Part shown: one piece after another, positions 25,768-34,163 of the stretch
Layout of the letters: every line of letters starts with the position of its first letter
How positions within the stretch are numbered: the first letter of the stretch is position 1
NCBI GenBank assembly: GCA_029554345.1
Contig: JAKPJF010000068.1
Coordinates: forward strand, 1-55,161
Direction of reading: 5' to 3'
Source of the DNA: Spirochaetota bacterium
GTDB lineage: Bacteria; Spirochaetota; UBA4802; JAFGJZ01
DNA length: 55,161 nt
Notes under the pieces: generated by a model
Told to the model about the DNA's origin: nothing
Database searches by the model: none
The model's input: the letters and a program-made list of their open reading frames with translations, nothing else
Position numbers and translations under genes: made by a program

Positions 25768-27150
25768 ATGAAGAAACTCTGGGGCGGCCGTTTTGACGAT
25801 AAACCATCGGATATTACCGAAAGAATATCAGTATCTGTCCATTACGACAAGCGATTATACAAGCAGGATATCCGCGGATCTAAGGCACATGCAGAGATGC
25901 TTAATAAGTGCGGAATTATTTCTAACGAAGATTTTGAACAGATAAAAAAAGGGCTTTCTCTTATAGAAGATGAAATTGATGCAGGAAAATTTGAGTTTAA
26001 ACGTTCTCTGGAAGACGTTCATATGAATATTGAATCACGTCTTACCGAGCTCGTCGGAGACGCAGGTAAAAGGCTTCATACTGCCAGATCAAGAAACGAT
26101 CAAGTCGCAACAGATACCCGTCTTTATATAAAAGATGAAATAATAGAAATCAAAGCACTTTTAATAAATCTTATTTCAATTCTTGTTGAAACTGCCGAAA
26201 ATAATACAGAAGTTGTCATGCCGGGATATACCCACCTTCAGGTTGCACAGCCTGTGAGATTTTCTCATCACATGCTGGCTCATGCTTGGGCGTTATCCCG
26301 CGATTTAAAAAGACTGCTTTTTGCTCTCGATATAACAGATTCTTCACCGCTTGGAGCAGGAGCACTTGCCGGAGTCAATTACTCGACAGACAGAACGATT
26401 ACTCAGAAACTGCTTGATTTTAAGTTCATTAACATGAATTCGATGGATTGCGTTGCAGACAGGGATTACATGCTTGATGTACTTTATTTCTGTTCCGTGT
26501 GCGCTATGCATTTATCACGTTTTTCGGAAGAATTAATTCTCTGGTCAAGTTCAGAATTCAGATTCATCCGTCTGTCTGACAAAGTAACTACCGGTTCATC
26601 AATTATGCCTCAGAAAAAAAATCCGGATCTCGCGGAATTGATACGCGGAAAAACCGGCAGAGTTTACGGCAATATGATTGCTCTATTTACCGTATTAAAA
26701 GGGCTTCCTCTTGCATATAACCGCGATTTGCAGGAAGATAAGGAATCTCTGTTTGATTCGATTGACACAATTAAGCTTTCAATCGAAGCGATGATTGAAA
26801 TGCTTAAGGAAATGACCGTAAACAAAGAACGCCTGAAACAGGCTGTTTTTTCAAATTATTCGACGGCCACCGATCTTGCAGACTATCTAGCTAGAAAAGG
26901 ACTTCCTTTCCGCGAAGCTCATGAAGTTTCAGGCAGTATCGTTAAGTTTTGCGAAACTAACGGAAAGGATTTTTTCAGTCTTACTCTTGAAGAAATTAAA
27001 AAATTCTCGGACTGTTTTGAGTCAGATATCGTTGAAATAATTAATCCTGAAAATTCTACCGAAAGGAAGCTTTCACTAGGTTCAACATCTCTTTCAGAAG
27101 TGAGAAAACAGATAATTGAGCTTAAAAATATTATTGAAAAAAATAGATAG
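25768..27150 (+). CDS. argH: argininosuccinate lyase
   Basis: A 460-residue enzyme of the fumarase/aspartase superfamily that splits argininosuccinate into arginine and fumarate. It starts with the typical MKKLWGGRFDDKPSD. It contains HTARSRNDQVATDTRLY, the superfamily signature GSSIMPQKKNPD with the catalytic Ser, and YNRDLQEDKE. Length is normal. A -35-like TTGACA sits at 25664-25669, but no well-spaced -10 is evident. argC is ~15 kb away on the other strand, so arginine genes are scattered. Confidence 0.96.
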   Translation: MKKLWGGRFDDKPSDITERISVSVHYDKRLYKQDIRGSKAHAEMLNKCGIISNEDFEQIKKGLSLIEDEIDAGKFEFKRSLEDVHMNIESRLTELVGDAGKRLHTARSRNDQVATDTRLYIKDEIIEIKALLINLISILVETAENNTEVVMPGYTHLQVAQPVRFSHHMLAHAWALSRDLKRLLFALDITDSSPLGAGALAGVNYSTDRTITQKLLDFKFINMNSMDCVADRDYMLDVLYFCSVCAMHLSRFSEELILWSSSEFRFIRLSDKVTTGSSIMPQKKNPDLAELIRGKTGRVYGNMIALFTVLKGLPLAYNRDLQEDKESLFDSIDTIKLSIEAMIEMLKEMTVNKERLKQAVFSNYSTATDLADYLARKGLPFREAHEVSGSIVKFCETNGKDFFSLTLEEIKKFSDCFESDIVEIINPENSTERKLSLGSTSLSEVRKQIIELKNIIEKNR

Positions 27151-27177
27151 AAACTAAGCATTGCCTGAGAGGCGAGA

Positions 27178-28329
27178 ATGGATTTTCTGATATTTGAGAA
27201 TATTTCCAAGAGCTATGGCTCAAATAAGGTAATTGATAATCTGTCAATTGCCGTTCAGAAAGGAGAAATCTTTTCGCTTCTCGGTCCGAGCGGCTGCGGC
27301 AAAACAACCTTACTTAGAATCGCCGCCGGTTTTGAAGAACCGGATTCAGGCAGAGTTATACTTGACGGCCAGGATATTACAAATCTTCCTCCAAACAAAC
27401 GAAAATTAAACACTGTATTTCAGAATTATGCACTTTTTCCTCATCTGACAGTGAGAGATAATATTGCCTTTGGCCTAAAAGTTTCGGGATTCAGCAAAGA
27501 AAAAATAAACGATGAAGTCGAACGTTATCTTGACCTCATTCAGATGACGGATCATGCATCAAAAAAACCGTCTAAACTTTCGGGCGGACAGAAACAAAGA
27601 GTCGCAATCGCACGTGCACTGATCAATAAACCAGATGTCCTTCTTCTGGATGAACCTCTTGCCGCACTTGACTTAAAACTCCGCCAGAGAATGCTCGTCG
27701 ATCTCGACTGGATGCATGATGAAGTAGGTATAACATTTTTATACGTTACTCACGATCAAAGTGAAGCTATGAGCATCAGCGACACGATTGCAGTAATGAA
27801 CAAAGGCCGTATTGAGCAGAAAGGAACGTCTGTAGAAGTTTATGAAGCGCCGAGAACGAGTTTTGTCGCGGCATTCATCGGTGATACTAATTTCTTTGAC
27901 GGTGAAGTTAAAAGCATAGACGGAGATTATTGTCTTCTTTCTGTTGAATCATTTCCGGACATACGCGTTTATAATGATAAGGCGGTAAAACCCGGCGGAA
28001 AGGTATATCTCAGCATAAGGCCTGAAAAAATCGGAATATCTCATAATAAACCTTCAGAAGAAAAAATAAATGTTCTAAAGGGAAAAGTAGAAGAAATAAT
28101 ATATCTCGGTTCTCATACAAAATACTGGATCAGTGTTAACGGTTTTAGAATTTCAGTTATCGCAGTTCATAATACATTCATGCTCGATATAAAAGAAATA
28201 TCTTTCAACGATGAGGTTTATATTTACTGGAGTCTTGACAGCTGTTATATGCTTGAACAATATAAAGAAGAGGATGAAGCCCTTTTAACTCTGCCTGATG
28301 ATGAAATTCTTGATCAGGAAACCGTATGA
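27178..28329 (+). CDS. potA: spermidine/putrescine ABC transporter ATP-binding protein
   Basis: A 383-residue ABC ATPase with Walker A GPSGCGKTTLL, Q-loop FQNYALFPH, signature LSGGQKQRVAIARAL, Walker B VLLLDEP and the H-loop VTHDQSEAM. A C-terminal TOBE-type regulatory domain follows (~residues 240-360). Its stop overlaps potB by ATGA. The pair of permeases downstream places it in polyamine uptake. A dedicated binding protein (potD) is not in the window. Confidence 0.92.
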   Translation: MDFLIFENISKSYGSNKVIDNLSIAVQKGEIFSLLGPSGCGKTTLLRIAAGFEEPDSGRVILDGQDITNLPPNKRKLNTVFQNYALFPHLTVRDNIAFGLKVSGFSKEKINDEVERYLDLIQMTDHASKKPSKLSGGQKQRVAIARALINKPDVLLLDEPLAALDLKLRQRMLVDLDWMHDEVGITFLYVTHDQSEAMSISDTIAVMNKGRIEQKGTSVEVYEAPRTSFVAAFIGDTNFFDGEVKSIDGDYCLLSVESFPDIRVYNDKAVKPGGKVYLSIRPEKIGISHNKPSEEKINVLKGKVEEIIYLGSHTKYWISVNGFRISVIAVHNTFMLDIKEISFNDEVYIYWSLDSCYMLEQYKEEDEALLTLPDDEILDQETV

Positions 28330-29195
28330 AGCCTTCATCATATTCAAAAAAAAGAAATGAATTATTAAGTTCGTTTCCATCGTTCATCTGGCTTGTAATT
28401 TTATTCGTTATTCCAATCGGAGTAATTTTTGCAATCGCTTTCAAAGCAGCAGATCCTTACGGCGGAATAGGGGAAGAATGGACTCTTTCGACTATTAAAG
28501 AACTTTTTAATCCGATATACCCTGCTATTTTCTGGAGAACAATATACCTTTCGCTTATTTCAACATTTATTGCAATCCTTCTAGCTCTTCCTGTTGGTTA
28601 TTATATAGCCCGTACAGGGAAGAGAATGCGTGAAATATTCCTTGTTCTTGTAATTGTTCCTTTCTGGACAAATTTTCTGATTAGAATAATCGCTTGGAAA
28701 GTCCTTCTTCATCCTGACGGTTTTATAAAAAAAATACTTGTTACATTATCGCTTGCGGATCCAAATTCAATTCTATTATACAGGCCTGAAACGGTACTTA
28801 TCGTTCTTGTTTATTCACATCTTCCTTTTGCAATACTTCCGATTTATGCCGCAGCTGAAAAATTCGATTTCTCACTGATTGAAGCGGCTAGAGATCTTGG
28901 TGCAAGCCGCTTTCAGGCTTTTAGAAAAGTGTTCATTCCCGGAATCAGTTCCGGAATTGTAGCTGCATTTATCGTCGTTTTGATTCCTTCTCTCGGCTCT
29001 TACGTTATTCCTGAGCTTGTAGGCGGAGCTTCGGTTGAAATGATCGGCAGTAAAATAGCCCAAAGAAGTTTTGTTGACCGCAATCTTCCTCATGCTTCAG
29101 CTCTTTCTGCGCTTTTGATGCTTGCAGTATTTATTCCGCTTTTCTTCGCGGCCTTATGGCAGCGCAAAGCCGCTCTTACGGGTAAAGTTAAATGA
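28326..29195 (+). CDS. potB: spermidine/putrescine ABC transporter permease
   Basis: A 289-residue inner-membrane permease with six predicted helices and the EAA loop (EAARDLGASRFQAFRKVFIPGI) that docks with PotA. The first ATG overlaps the potA stop, and its own stop overlaps potC by 4 bp, so the three genes are translationally coupled. Confidence 0.9.
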   Translation: MKPSSYSKKRNELLSSFPSFIWLVILFVIPIGVIFAIAFKAADPYGGIGEEWTLSTIKELFNPIYPAIFWRTIYLSLISTFIAILLALPVGYYIARTGKRMREIFLVLVIVPFWTNFLIRIIAWKVLLHPDGFIKKILVTLSLADPNSILLYRPETVLIVLVYSHLPFAILPIYAAAEKFDFSLIEAARDLGASRFQAFRKVFIPGISSGIVAAFIVVLIPSLGSYVIPELVGGASVEMIGSKIAQRSFVDRNLPHASALSALLMLAVFIPLFFAALWQRKAALTGKVK

Positions 29196-29959
29196 AAAGA
29201 GGGAAATTCGCATTACTCATAACCTTATTCGTCATGGTATTTTTTTATCTGCCTGTAGTGATTGTCGCAATCAATTCATTTAACAGCGCGCGGTTCGGCG
29301 GAGAATGGAAAAGCTTTACGCTTGTCTGGTATTCGAAACTATTTGCGGACAAGAATATCTGGTCTGCATTTATGAATTCTCTTCTAATCGCTTTTTCATC
29401 AGCTGTTTTATCAATGATACTTGGTTCAGTCGCCGCTTTTGCTCTTGAAAAATATAAATCGCGCTTTCAAACCATTCACCGCATGCTTCTTTTCTCGCCT
29501 CTGGTTGTACCGGATATTCTGATAGGGATGAGTCTTCTTATATTCTTCGTTGCCGTACAAATACAACTTGGGCTTATGACGGTATTTCTTGCTCATGTAA
29601 CTTTCAGTATCAGCTACGTTGCGATGGTGGTTCTGGCAAGACTGCAGGATTTTGATTCATCTCTTTATGAAGCGGCTCTTGATTTAGGTGCGGGCAGATT
29701 CAATGCAATGCGTCTTGTCGTTATCCCGCTGGTTTTTCCCGGAATTCTTGCAGGCGGAATTATGGCATTCACTCTTTCCATTGACGATTTTGTTATAACA
29801 TTTTTTGTTTCCGGCGCAGGAGCAGCAACTCTTCCCGGATATATCTACAGTATGATGAAACACGGATTTCCGGCTGTAATCAATTCTCTTTCAGTTCTTT
29901 TCGTGATAGCTACGTTTATTCTTGTTTTGATGAGCCGCAAATTTCTGGTTAAACAGTAA
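29192..29959 (+). CDS. potC: spermidine/putrescine ABC transporter permease
   Basis: A 255-residue permease with an N-terminal helix, five further helices and the EAA loop (YEAALDLGAGRFNAMRLVVIPLVFPGI). IDDFVITFFVSG near the end is typical of PotC. It is the last gene of the operon. The next gene is convergent with only 4 bp between stops, so potD must be encoded elsewhere or be lacking. Confidence 0.9.
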   Translation: MKRGKFALLITLFVMVFFYLPVVIVAINSFNSARFGGEWKSFTLVWYSKLFADKNIWSAFMNSLLIAFSSAVLSMILGSVAAFALEKYKSRFQTIHRMLLFSPLVVPDILIGMSLLIFFVAVQIQLGLMTVFLAHVTFSISYVAMVVLARLQDFDSSLYEAALDLGAGRFNAMRLVVIPLVFPGILAGGIMAFTLSIDDFVITFFVSGAGAATLPGYIYSMMKHGFPAVINSLSVLFVIATFILVLMSRKFLVKQ

Positions 29960-29963
29960 AAAC

Positions 29964-30791
29964 TTAACCGGAAATATGACTCAAAACATCCGCATATTGT
30001 TCTTTTCCCCTGATTTCAATAATTCTTTTTTCAATTTTCAGCGGTATATTCTGAAGTTCAAAATGAGGATTATCTAACAATTTATCGGGATTGCTTCTAA
30101 TCACCAGATAGATGTCGGGGGATAAAATAAACAGTCGGCTTTTTTCATCATTATTGTTGAAGTATTCTTTCAACTGAGCACTGACTTTCATTATATTATG
30201 AAAACCTGTGTGCGAAAAAGTATTTTTGAGATTTGAAATTCTGAATATTTCACAAAATCCTTTCTTATTGCTTGAAAATGAAGAAAATTCTTTCAGGATG
30301 GACGAAAAGGTTCCTGATAAATCGGATTTATTGTTCTGTTGGAAATTATAAACATCAAATATATATTCTGCGAATTTGCTGAAACCCTTTTCATCAAAAT
30401 AATCTGATGACGAAAGAGAACAAAACGAGTAAGAATTATATTTTCTGCTTATATAAAGGGGTGAATTTATTCCTTCAACGCTGATCTTTCCGCCGGCTTT
30501 AATGCTATTACAGGTTGAGATTTTATCAGCCAGCGATTTTTCACCGGAATATTCTATTACAACAGATTTTTCGAAATCGTATATGCCTGAGAAAAAGGCG
30601 AAATTTTCCGAAGAATGCAGACCAAGCAGTGTTTGAACTGAAACCGATTTTTTTAGATTTTTCAGTTCAGCCGCTATATTATCTTCAATCTCTGCAATTT
30701 CACTTAAAGCATCGGTTTCACTGATCTGGTTATGTCTGATTTTTTTTATCAGATTTCCAGCAGAATCTGCACAAGAAATATTATTTTTCAT
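29964..30791 (-). CDS. hypothetical protein downstream of coaB
   Basis: A ~275-residue soluble protein without signal peptide or membrane segment. The N-terminal 60 residues are helical (NLIKKIRHNQISETDALSEIAEIEDNIAAELKNL). The middle is Ser/Phe-rich with beta-like strands (YKFENSVV-like, SYSFCSLSSSDYF). The C-terminus reads LFILSPDIYLVIRSNPDKL. The overall layout of helix plus two mixed domains slightly resembles GGDEF/GAF-type regulators, but no signature is present. ATG 30791 follows GGTGA and overlaps coaB by 11 bp, so it is co-transcribed with mutL-coaC-coaB. Confidence 0.6.
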   Translation of the reverse strand: MKNNISCADSAGNLIKKIRHNQISETDALSEIAEIEDNIAAELKNLKKSVSVQTLLGLHSSENFAFFSGIYDFEKSVVIEYSGEKSLADKISTCNSIKAGGKISVEGINSPLYISRKYNSYSFCSLSSSDYFDEKGFSKFAEYIFDVYNFQQNNKSDLSGTFSSILKEFSSFSSNKKGFCEIFRISNLKNTFSHTGFHNIMKVSAQLKEYFNNNDEKSRLFILSPDIYLVIRSNPDKLLDNPHFELQNIPLKIEKRIIEIRGKEQYADVLSHISG

Positions 30792-31473
30792 CAATTTCAC
30801 CAAGATATGTATCTATATTCTTTAGAATAAATTTAGCAATATCTTTTTTTAGAGCCATGTTCAGTTCTTTTTTCAATCCGTTTTTAAAATAAATTGTTAT
30901 TTTATTGTAATCAGATTCAAATCCGCTTTCCGAAGTGGAAACGTCATTTGCACATATAAGATCAAGATTCTTTTCTTTTAATTTACCGATTGCGTACTTT
31001 TCAAGATCATTCGTCTCCGCAGCGAAACCGGCAAGAATAAGATTATTGAAATTCATATTTTGCTTTATTTTGCTCGATTCCATCAGTATATCAGGATTCT
31101 TAACAAGGGTAATGTTCAGTTCATCCGACTTTTTTTTAATTTTAACAGAAGATATTTCCTTGAAAGAATAATCAGCCGGAGCTGCAGCCATTATTAATAG
31201 AGCATTATCACAGAGCTGATTTTTAACTGCATCAAGCATGTCCCGAGTCGATAACACTTTTATAATTTCGTATTTCTTGCCGCTAAGAAGATTCTTGTCA
31301 ACATTGCCGGCAATAAGAAGCGTGTTCAGTCCAGCTTTATAAGCCGCATCCGCTATTGAGACTCCCATCTTGCCGGATGACCTGTTTGTCATAAATCTGA
31401 CCGGATCAAGCATCTCTATGGTTCCGCCGGCACTGACTATAATTTTCTTGTCAGACAAGTTTTTTAGTTTCAT
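30781..31473 (-). CDS. coaB: phosphopantothenate-cysteine ligase
   Basis: A 230-residue enzyme joining cysteine to phosphopantothenate in coenzyme A synthesis. Typical motifs are IIVSAGGTIEMLDPVRFMTNRSSGKMG at the N-terminus, LIMAAAPADYSF, and GFAAETND ... LIANDVS-like (DLICANDVS). In most bacteria it is fused behind CoaC; here they are separate genes overlapping by 23 bp, so the pair is split but still coupled. Confidence 0.92.
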   Translation of the reverse strand: MKLKNLSDKKIIVSAGGTIEMLDPVRFMTNRSSGKMGVSIADAAYKAGLNTLLIAGNVDKNLLSGKKYEIIKVLSTRDMLDAVKNQLCDNALLIMAAAPADYSFKEISSVKIKKKSDELNITLVKNPDILMESSKIKQNMNFNNLILAGFAAETNDLEKYAIGKLKEKNLDLICANDVSTSESGFESDYNKITIYFKNGLKKELNMALKKDIAKFILKNIDTYLGEIDEK

Positions 31474-31978
31474 TATATATCTGCTCTATATCCGCGAGTT
31501 TTCCTGTTCCTTCATCACCGCATACAACCGTGCCTTCAACGGGTTCTATGATATGAACTCCGCGTTTTTTTAGAATTTCAATATTGTGCGTCACTGCAGA
31601 ATTTTTCCACATATCGGGATTCATTGCAGGCGCCGCCATAACTGGACATGTCACAGAAAGAAATGTCGTTGAAAGCAAATCGTCGGCAATTCCGTTAGCG
31701 ATTTTACCGATAATGTTTGCCGTAGCCGGTGCTATTACGAGAATGGAAGCATTTTCTTTTAATTTGATATGACCCATTAGCTTGTAATCACGGACAAAAG
31801 AATCAGTATAAACGGGATTGCCTGTAATTGTTTCAAAAAGCAGAGGCCGTATCATTTCAGTTGAATTTTTTGTCATTATCACATGAACGCTGAAACCGTC
31901 TTTAACGTACTTCCTTGCAAGTTCGCATGATTTATAAATAGAAATTGAGGATGATACCCCAAGAAGTATTTTTTTCAT
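31451..31978 (-). CDS. coaC: phosphopantothenoylcysteine decarboxylase
   Basis: A 175-residue flavoprotein of the HFCD family that decarboxylates phosphopantothenoylcysteine. Seen are GVSSSISIYK at the N-terminus, FSVHVIMTKNSTEMI with the catalytic His region, the PAMNPDMW motif and the lid motif VVCGDEGTGKLA with the active-site Cys. Its start overlaps the mutL stop (ATGA). Confidence 0.92.
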   Translation of the reverse strand: MKKILLGVSSSISIYKSCELARKYVKDGFSVHVIMTKNSTEMIRPLLFETITGNPVYTDSFVRDYKLMGHIKLKENASILVIAPATANIIGKIANGIADDLLSTTFLSVTCPVMAAPAMNPDMWKNSAVTHNIEILKKRGVHIIEPVEGTVVCGDEGTGKLADIEQIYNETKKLV

Positions 31979-33696
31979 TTTGATCTCCTGAACATTTTTT
32001 CAAATTCAATATCTGTTATATTGAAAACAAATGGTCTTCCATGAGGACAACGCAGTTCTGCTCCCGAATTGAAAACATAATCAATGAGAGTTTTTATATC
32101 AGAATCTGTCATTTTATCATTTGCTCTTTTAGCACTGTGACAGGCAGCCTTAGCGGCGATCATTTCCCTGATGCTTTCAAAACGTTCTCCGGCGCTTTCA
32201 GCGAAATCATCAATAAAGGCATTAATATTCATTCCCTGCAAAACAGACGGAACCGAAGAAACGGCAAAAGTATCATCAGAAATTGTATCAATATCAAATC
32301 CGATTTTTTTAAATTCTTCAAGATTGTCCGAAACTTTTTCAAATTTAGTTTTCGGAAGTGTAATCTTTTCAGAAAATATGAGTGAAAATGAATCAACATT
32401 TCCGTTTTTTGCAAGTATCGCGTCAAAAAGCATGCGTTCATGCGCGGCATGAAAATCAATAAAAAATACAGAATTATCTTTTTCCGCAATTATATATTTT
32501 CCGAAAATGGTTCCGATTGATCTATAATTAGTTTCAAAATAGTAAGTTGATGAAATGTCAGAAGTAGTTGATTCCGTGTATGTTTTAATACTAGTACTAG
32601 CATTAAAAAGAGACTCGTTGAGATATTCCGATTTATTTTTTTCTTCAATCGGAATTTCATTTTGTTTGAATGATTCACTTGATTCACTTGCAGATTTTTC
32701 AAAAATGTTTCCGGCAGAATAGATTCTGCTGCCTAGAATCTTCTTCGCAGTTGAATAAATCATTGAATCGATATACTTCGAATCAAAAAATTTAATTTCT
32801 TTTTTTGCCGGATGAATATTAACATCAATTAGCGAAGGATTTATTTTAACGTAAAAAAAACACTGCGGATATCCGTCTGAAAGAAATCCTTCGTATGCGC
32901 GTTTAAGAGTATAATTAAGATAATTGTATTCAATAGGACGTCTATTTACGAAAAGATGCTGATCAGAACGTGTTTTTTTGAATGCAGACGGCTTTGAAAT
33001 AAAGGCTTTTACCGACACGTCTACATCGAAGATTTCACCCTCAAGAAGCAGTGAGTAATCATAAAGATCAGATATTCTTGATTTTTCATCGTTAGTTTTT
33101 GAAATAACCGAAGTGGCAGTTTCGTCAAAAGAATATCTAAATGTTATTTCATGCCTTGATAAAGCCAGAGAGTAAATAGTTTCTCTGACGAGCTTTTTTT
33201 CCGACTGCAGCGATTTTAAAAATTTTTTGCGGGCAGGGGTGTTGTAAAAAAGATTCTCAACAATAACGGTTGTTCCGTCTTCGCCGTAATAATCCGTAAA
33301 TTCAAACGAATCAAATTCTGCAGAAAGCTTTCCTCCGCTATCAGAATTTTTTTCTTTCGACATTATGCAGAGTTTTGCTATAGAAGCGATACTCGCAAGA
33401 GCTTCGCCTCGAAAACCGTAGGAGGTTATCGAATATATGTCATTTACATCTCGTATTTTTGATGTTGCATGTTCTCTAATCGAAAGAGGAAGGTCATCTT
33501 TCGCAATACCGGAGCCGTTGTCCCGCACAATTATTTTCTTCATACCCGATTCAAATACAGATATATCTATTTCGGAACAGCCTGCATCTATGGAATTTTC
33601 AACCAGTTCTTTTATTACGGAATACGGCCCGGCTACAACTTCGCCCGCGGCTATCATATTTTTTACGTTTTCAGGAAGAATTATAATTTTAGACAT
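31975..33696 (-). CDS. mutL: DNA mismatch repair protein MutL
   Basis: A 573-residue protein linking MutS recognition to strand removal. The GHKL ATPase motifs are intact: KELVENSIDAG, RDNGSGIAKDDL, HATSKI, YGFRGEALASIASI. The C-terminal domain has DFHAAHERMLFD (canonical endonuclease motif DQHA-x2-E-x4-E, here with Phe for Gln and Asp for the last Glu) and RCPHGRP. The nuclease is therefore probable but with altered residues. ATG 33696 (MSKIIILPENV) is chosen over upstream in-frame starts because it matches the family N-terminus. First gene of a four-gene operon. Confidence 0.94.
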   Translation of the reverse strand: MSKIIILPENVKNMIAAGEVVAGPYSVIKELVENSIDAGCSEIDISVFESGMKKIIVRDNGSGIAKDDLPLSIREHATSKIRDVNDIYSITSYGFRGEALASIASIAKLCIMSKEKNSDSGGKLSAEFDSFEFTDYYGEDGTTVIVENLFYNTPARKKFLKSLQSEKKLVRETIYSLALSRHEITFRYSFDETATSVISKTNDEKSRISDLYDYSLLLEGEIFDVDVSVKAFISKPSAFKKTRSDQHLFVNRRPIEYNYLNYTLKRAYEGFLSDGYPQCFFYVKINPSLIDVNIHPAKKEIKFFDSKYIDSMIYSTAKKILGSRIYSAGNIFEKSASESSESFKQNEIPIEEKNKSEYLNESLFNASTSIKTYTESTTSDISSTYYFETNYRSIGTIFGKYIIAEKDNSVFFIDFHAAHERMLFDAILAKNGNVDSFSLIFSEKITLPKTKFEKVSDNLEEFKKIGFDIDTISDDTFAVSSVPSVLQGMNINAFIDDFAESAGERFESIREMIAAKAACHSAKRANDKMTDSDIKTLIDYVFNSGAELRCPHGRPFVFNITDIEFEKMFRRSK

Positions 33697-33752
33697 AATT
33701 AAAGATTTCTTAATCATATTAAGTGTCAACATCAATTCTAGCAAGATTTTTA

Positions 33753-33780
33753 TTGACAGAAGAAGTGCAGAATCTTTAAT
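33753..33780 (+). promoter_or_regulatory. promoter of tRNA-His
   Basis: TTGACA (33753-33758), a 16-bp spacer, then TTTAAT (33775-33780). The expected start is close to the first base of the mature tRNA at 33791. Confidence 0.8.
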
Positions 33781-33790
33781 TGTCTAACAC

Positions 33791-33863
33791 GGTGAGCGTA
33801 GTTCAATGGTAGAGCCCAGGATTGTGGATCCTGTTGTTGCGGGTTCGAGCCCCGTCGCTCACC
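33791..33863 (+). tRNA. tRNA-His (GTG anticodon)
   Basis: Cloverleaf with an extra G(-1) paired to C73 (GGTGAGCG / CGCTCACC), as expected for tRNA-His. Anticodon GTG is at 33824-33826 in a CAGGA/TCCTG stem, and the T-loop is GGGTTCGAGCCCC. The CCA end is not encoded. Confidence 0.97.
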
Positions 33864-33904
33864 CACTATTTCTTTTAAGACTTTTTGATTTTTATTGAAA
33901 AAAC

Positions 33905-33910
33905 TTGACA
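33905..33910 (+). promoter_or_regulatory. -35 element ahead of tRNA-Leu
   Basis: A perfect TTGACA 36 bp before tRNA-Leu. The -10 is weak: TTTAGT at 33931-33936, with a longer than usual spacer of 20 bp. It may drive tRNA-Leu and tRNA-Gly. Confidence 0.45.
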
Positions 33911-33946
33911 GAAATCAGTATAAAGTGTGTTTTAGTTGCATAGCTT

Positions 33947-34028
33947 GCGAGTGTGGCGAAATTGGCAGACGCGCTAGACTTAGGATCTAGTGTTTAAACG
34001 CGTGTGGGTTCAAGTCCCTCCACTCGCA
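33947..34028 (+). tRNA. tRNA-Leu (TAG anticodon)
   Basis: Acceptor GCGAGTG pairs with CACTCGC, with A as discriminator. It has a long class II variable arm (TGTTTAAACGCGTG). Anticodon TAG is at 33981-33983. CCA is not encoded. Confidence 0.96.
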
Positions 34029-34033
34029 CATAT

Positions 34034-34105
<72 letters not shown>

Positions 34106-34106
34106 C

Positions 34107-34137
34107 ATGCCGCAACAATTGTTGCGGCATTTTTTTT
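34107..34137 (+). terminator. tRNA operon terminator
   Basis: A 24-bp perfect palindrome (34107-34130, arms reading ATGCCGCAACAA) followed by a run of T. It ends the tRNA transcript just before tig. Confidence 0.88.
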
Positions 34138-34163
34138 GCTCATTATTGTATTCGAGGTATATC

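Noticed and set aside
34107-34163. Earlier ATG start for trigger factor
   Set aside because: It lies in the tRNA terminator palindrome and adds non-homologous residues; GTG 34164 has the ribosome site and the family N-terminus.
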